Positions 16,564 to 19,084 of a DNA stretch of 19,084 nt are shown piece after piece. The notes beneath the pieces were generated by a model that was not told the origin of the DNA, did not search any database, and was given only the letters and a program-made list of their open reading frames with translations. This DNA is from Gammaproteobacteria bacterium. Lineage in GTDB: Bacteria > Pseudomonadota > Gammaproteobacteria > J044. The position numbers and the translations under genes were made by a program. Every line of letters starts with the position of its first letter. Positions within the stretch are counted from its first letter, which is position 1. The stretch spans positions 1-19,084 of the forward strand of contig JALWNJ010000165.1 of assembly GCA_026995955.1 (NCBI GenBank), read 5' to 3'.

Positions 16564-18075
16564 TCAATTCCCCTTTTGTATCCGCTGGATCAGGGCGTCG
16601 GGGAAGCCGAGACGCTTCATGTCCCTGCAGGTGCGCTTCCAGTCGTATTCCAGGGCCGTGAACTCGAGTGCGTTGCCCTGCAGCAGCGCATACCAAGCCA
16701 GCGGGCCGCCGCTGCGGTTCTGACCCACGGAGCCGGGGCAGATCAGGGCATGGCCGGTTGCGGGCAGCGACAGGGCCTCGCCGCCAAGGGCATAGTCGTT
16801 GCCATGGTGGCGCAGATGCACGGAAGGCACATGGGTATGGCCATGGAAACAGAGCCGTTGTCCGTGCCGTTGCATCCAGTCGAGATTGTCACCGTAGGTC
16901 AGGTGATAGACATAGGCATTGAAGTCGGAGCGATCCATCGGCGCACCGTGCACGGCCAGCCACTCGTCCTCGACGATGCGCGAGGGCAGGGCGGCCAGCC
17001 AGTCCAGGCTGGCCTGGCAGAGCTCGGCACGGGTCCACTCGATCACCCAGCGTGCCAGGCCGGAAAACCCGATCTCCGGCAGGCCATGGGCCGTGGCATG
17101 GTCGTGGTTGCCGCGCAGAATCCGCCAGTCGTGCTCGGCCAGCAGGGCGACGCACTCTGCCGGATGGGGGCCGTAGCCCACGATGTCGCCCATGACCAGC
17201 ACCTCATCGGGCCGGATGCGGTCGCAGGCATCGAGAATGGCTTCGAGCGCCGGCAGGTTGGCATGGATGTCCGAGATCAGCAGGCGCTTTGGCGCAGCGC
17301 CAGTAAGCGCGGCAGGTGCGCTGGACGGCTTCTTTCGTTCCTCGGGTCGCTCATGTTCCGTCCCGGGCCCGTCCGATAGCCCTTCGAGCAGGGCGCTGCG
17401 GGCCGCCTGCTGATCCTCGCGCGGCAGGAACAGGCCCCGGAAGCGAAGCTGCAGGATGTCGGAGGCGGGGCCGTCTTGCCGAGTGCCGAACCGGGACAGA
17501 CAGCGGCCCAGAGTGCGAAAACCGGAGGGCTTGAGTGCGCGCTGGCGCAGCAGGTTGCCCAGCGCGCTCGACAGCGACAGCAGTTCCTCGTCCTCGGGAT
17601 ACAGGTCGTCATCCAGGTAGTAGAGCCGATCCTGGTCGTCCGTTGCAAAGTTCGACGGGGCAAAGTCGAGTTGCAGCCCGTGCTGCGCCAGCACTTCGAG
17701 GGTCATGCACAGGGCGGCCTCCAGCAACGGCGCCAGTCGGTCGGGGTCGGCCTGCTGGTGCAGCGGCATGAGCCTGGGCGTGATGTTCCCCTGCCAGCAG
17801 GGCTCGCCCGCCTCTTCGACGAGGAACCAGGTCTTCCGCGGGTGATGGACGCCCAGTCGCCGCTCGCACCGGAGGCGTTCCCGCGCGGCGGGTTCCTGGT
17901 CGGCCGGGTGCAGCTTGAGCACATGCCTGGCGTCGGCATGCACGATGGTATCGGGTCGACCGGTGAAGGCCTGCCCATGGCTGAGAGTGACCGGTGCCGA
18001 GGCGAGCAATCTGCGGACCAAGGCCTTGTCGAAGGCAGACGCATTGCCGACCGTACCCAGAATGCGGACCTCCAT
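16564..18075 (-). CDS. Predicted kinase-like domain fused to a metallophosphoesterase
   Basis: Protein of 503 residues in two parts. Residues 1 to about 235 resemble a protein-kinase-like fold. A candidate beta-3 lysine is Lys54 (HVLKLHP). His132-Gly and Asp137-x4-Asn142 match a catalytic loop, and Asp155 in LYYLDDD falls 13 residues after Asn142, the spacing of the DFG aspartate in kinases. A low-complexity linker (about 235-262) follows. Residues 263-503 are a calcineurin-like metallophosphoesterase with all metal motifs: DIH (269-271), GD (296-297), GNHD (322-325), His376 in VHGAP and HGHTH (411-415). The phosphoesterase assignment is firm; the kinase assignment rests on motif spacing, and no glycine-rich loop is clear. 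The start at 18075 follows a purine-rich GGGGAAGGAA. The open frame continues far upstream to 19068, but that part is antiparallel noise over the M23 gene. It lies 41 bases downstream of the M23 gene, probably in one transcript. Confidence 0.85.
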   Translation of the reverse strand: MEVRILGTVGNASAFDKALVRRLLASAPVTLSHGQAFTGRPDTIVHADARHVLKLHPADQEPAARERLRCERRLGVHHPRKTWFLVEEAGEPCWQGNITPRLMPLHQQADPDRLAPLLEAALCMTLEVLAQHGLQLDFAPSNFATDDQDRLYYLDDDLYPEDEELLSLSSALGNLLRQRALKPSGFRTLGRCLSRFGTRQDGPASDILQLRFRGLFLPREDQQAARSALLEGLSDGPGTEHERPEERKKPSSAPAALTGAAPKRLLISDIHANLPALEAILDACDRIRPDEVLVMGDIVGYGPHPAECVALLAEHDWRILRGNHDHATAHGLPEIGFSGLARWVIEWTRAELCQASLDWLAALPSRIVEDEWLAVHGAPMDRSDFNAYVYHLTYGDNLDWMQRHGQRLCFHGHTHVPSVHLRHHGNDYALGGEALSLPATGHALICPGSVGQNRSGGPLAWYALLQGNALEFTALEYDWKRTCRDMKRLGFPDALIQRIQKGN

Positions 18076-18116
18076 TTCCTTCCCCTTTCTCCGGTCTTTT
18101 ATGGAGTATAGCCGCT

Positions 18117-18938
18117 TCAGGGCGGGTTCGGAGAATCCAGGAACAGTTCCGGGTTGACGGCAGTGCCGTTGAGATAGACACCCCAGTGCAGGTGCGGACC
18201 GGTGACGCGCCCCGTCTTGCCCACCTTGCCGATCACCTGTCCGGCCCGCACCTTCTCGCCGGGTCGCACCGACTTCTCGCTCAGATGGGCATAGTAGCTG
18301 ATGACCCCCTCGCCATGGTCGAGGTAGACGACATTGCCGGAGAAGAAGAAATCGTCGGCCAGCAGCACGGTGCCGTCCGCCGGGGCGTGGACCGGGGTGC
18401 CCTCGGGGGCGGCGATGTCCAGGCCGCCGTGGGGTCGCCGGGGTTTCCCGTTGAGGTAGCGGCGCAGGCCGAAACGGCTGCTGACGATGCCCTCGACCGG
18501 CCAGCGGAAGGACAGATCCGGAATGTGCCCGCTCCAGGTGGCGAGTGCGGCGTGTTTCTTCTTCTGTTCGGCGCGGATGCGTTTCAGGTCCTCGGCCAGC
18601 GGTTCGACCTTGCGCTTGTCTTTGATGACCAGCCGCTGCACCGGATAGTCGTGGGGGCGGATGCGCACCGTGCGTTCCTGCTCGCGGCCATCCGAGAATC
18701 GCAGGCGGATGCGCACGGGCCCGGCAGCGCTGGAGAGGGGGATGCCGGCCACCACGATGCTGCCCCGATCTGAGGGTAGCACGGCGAGTCGTCGCTTGCC
18801 GAGCCAGGCCCGCTCCACCGGGGTGTCCGATTCCAGCACCACCACGCCACCCGGCACCGGTTCGCTCCTGGGCAGGGCATGCGCCTGAACGGCGGCGAAC
18901 AGCAGAAACAGGGGCAGCAGTCGCAACAGGCGGGTCAT
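18117..18938 (-). CDS. Secreted M23-family peptidoglycan endopeptidase
   Basis: Exported protein of 273 residues with a signal peptide (MTRLLRLLPLFLLFAAVQA, cleavage near AHA21). A beta-rich N-terminal domain (about 24-95) and a basic helical segment (about 105-135) follow. The C-terminal LytM/M23 domain has the zinc ligands of active enzymes: His170 and Asp174 in HGGLD, and His251 in GPHLHWG, with His249 and His218 (YYAHLS) as the catalytic histidines. Such enzymes cut cross-links in peptidoglycan in the periplasm, so a role in wall growth or remodelling is likely. Start 18938 gives the signal peptide directly. It is divergent from the aminotransferase gene, with only 23 bases between start codons, and is followed by the kinase-like/phosphoesterase gene. 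Confidence 0.93.
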   Translation of the reverse strand: MTRLLRLLPLFLLFAAVQAHALPRSEPVPGGVVVLESDTPVERAWLGKRRLAVLPSDRGSIVVAGIPLSSAAGPVRIRLRFSDGREQERTVRIRPHDYPVQRLVIKDKRKVEPLAEDLKRIRAEQKKKHAALATWSGHIPDLSFRWPVEGIVSSRFGLRRYLNGKPRRPHGGLDIAAPEGTPVHAPADGTVLLADDFFFSGNVVYLDHGEGVISYYAHLSEKSVRPGEKVRAGQVIGKVGKTGRVTGPHLHWGVYLNGTAVNPELFLDSPNPP

Positions 18939-18961
18939 GCCGACATGCTACCATGCGCGGC

Positions 18962-19084
18962 ATGAACGACAAGCCGAGACTGGCGCCGCGCATGCGGCAC
19001 ATCGAGCCCTTCCGCGTCATGGACCTGCTGGCCCGGGCGCGGGCGCTGGAGGCGGCGGGCCGCGACATCGTCCACCTGCAGATC
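18962..19084 (+). CDS. Class I/II PLP-dependent aminotransferase, N-terminal part
   Basis: The first 41 codons of a gene that runs off the window. MRHIEPFRVMDLLARARALE followed by AAGRDIVHLQI matches the start of fold-type I aminotransferases, where a (G)EPDF motif would come next. The substrate cannot be told from this piece, and the PLP-binding lysine lies outside. The ATG at 18962 has no clear ribosome binding site; the ATG at 18992 is an alternative. The promoter must overlap the start of the divergent M23 gene. Confidence 0.75.
   Translation, partial: MNDKPRLAPRMRHIEPFRVMDLLARARALEAAGRDIVHLQI

Noticed and set aside
16536..16566. A GC-rich inverted repeat after the phosphoesterase stop, as a minus-strand terminator
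   Set aside because: The stem is only about five pairs and no T run follows on the minus strand.
18945..18975. A possible minus-strand promoter (TTGTCG-16-TAGCAT) for the M23 gene
   Set aside because: Both boxes match weakly, and the implied transcript would start at or just before the ATG. It is not strong enough to list.
16564..19068. An 834-codon minus-strand open frame covering both the phosphoesterase and the M23 region
   Set aside because: The part above 18075 is Arg/Pro/Gly-rich noise out of frame with the convincing M23 gene. The real protein begins at MEVRILG with a purine-rich ribosome binding site.

Overview
The window is about 19 kb of GC-rich, densely packed bacterial chromosome. 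Gene order and protein sequences point to a gammaproteobacterium, probably an environmental Chromatiales/Pseudomonas-like lineage. This rests on the hscB-hscA-fdx-iscX end of an isc operon, then ndk-rlmN-pilW-rodZ-hisS-yfgM-bamB-der, which is close to the order I recall from Pseudomonas. The species cannot be named from the sequence alone. I see no RNA genes, insertion sequences, CRISPR arrays or phage genes.

Layout. (1) 1-2815, plus strand: the end of the iron-sulfur cluster assembly operon (hscB C-terminus, hscA, fdx, iscX). (2) 2821-4522, minus strand: two exported or membrane proteins, a PhnD-like periplasmic solute-binding protein and a DUF3592-type membrane protein. They are inserted between iscX and ndk. 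(3) 4523-4815: a divergent control region with a plausible sigma70 promoter on each strand and a long GC-rich hairpin in the ndk leader. (4) 4816-13906, plus strand: a tightly packed housekeeping run for nucleotide balance (ndk), rRNA/tRNA methylation (rlmN), type IV pilus assembly (pilW), cell shape (rodZ), histidyl-tRNA synthesis (hisS), envelope protein quality control and outer-membrane assembly (yfgM, bamB), a DUF945 membrane protein and ribosome assembly (der). The ispG gene often found between rodZ and hisS is absent. (5) 13907-14126: an unusually AT-rich spacer with two palindromes and a likely promoter.

(6) 14127-16457, plus strand: a four-gene operon ending in a textbook terminator. 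It encodes a protein with a degenerate receiver-like N-terminus, a small COG2229-type Ras-like GTPase with a non-canonical G4 motif, a roadblock/LC7 protein and a second, divergent roadblock-like protein. It looks like a prokaryotic small-GTPase switch, analogous to MglA/MglB or the Streptomyces Cvn modules but with different parts. (7) 16564-18938, minus strand: a 503-residue protein that appears to fuse a protein-kinase-like domain to a calcineurin-like metallophosphoesterase, preceded by a secreted M23 endopeptidase. (8) 18962-19084: the start of a class I/II aminotransferase, running off the window.

Regions 6 and 7 are the most likely home of an undescribed system: a GTPase/roadblock switch converging on a predicted kinase-phosphatase fusion. 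Any functional link between the two, or between the GTPase and the nearby pilus gene, is inference.
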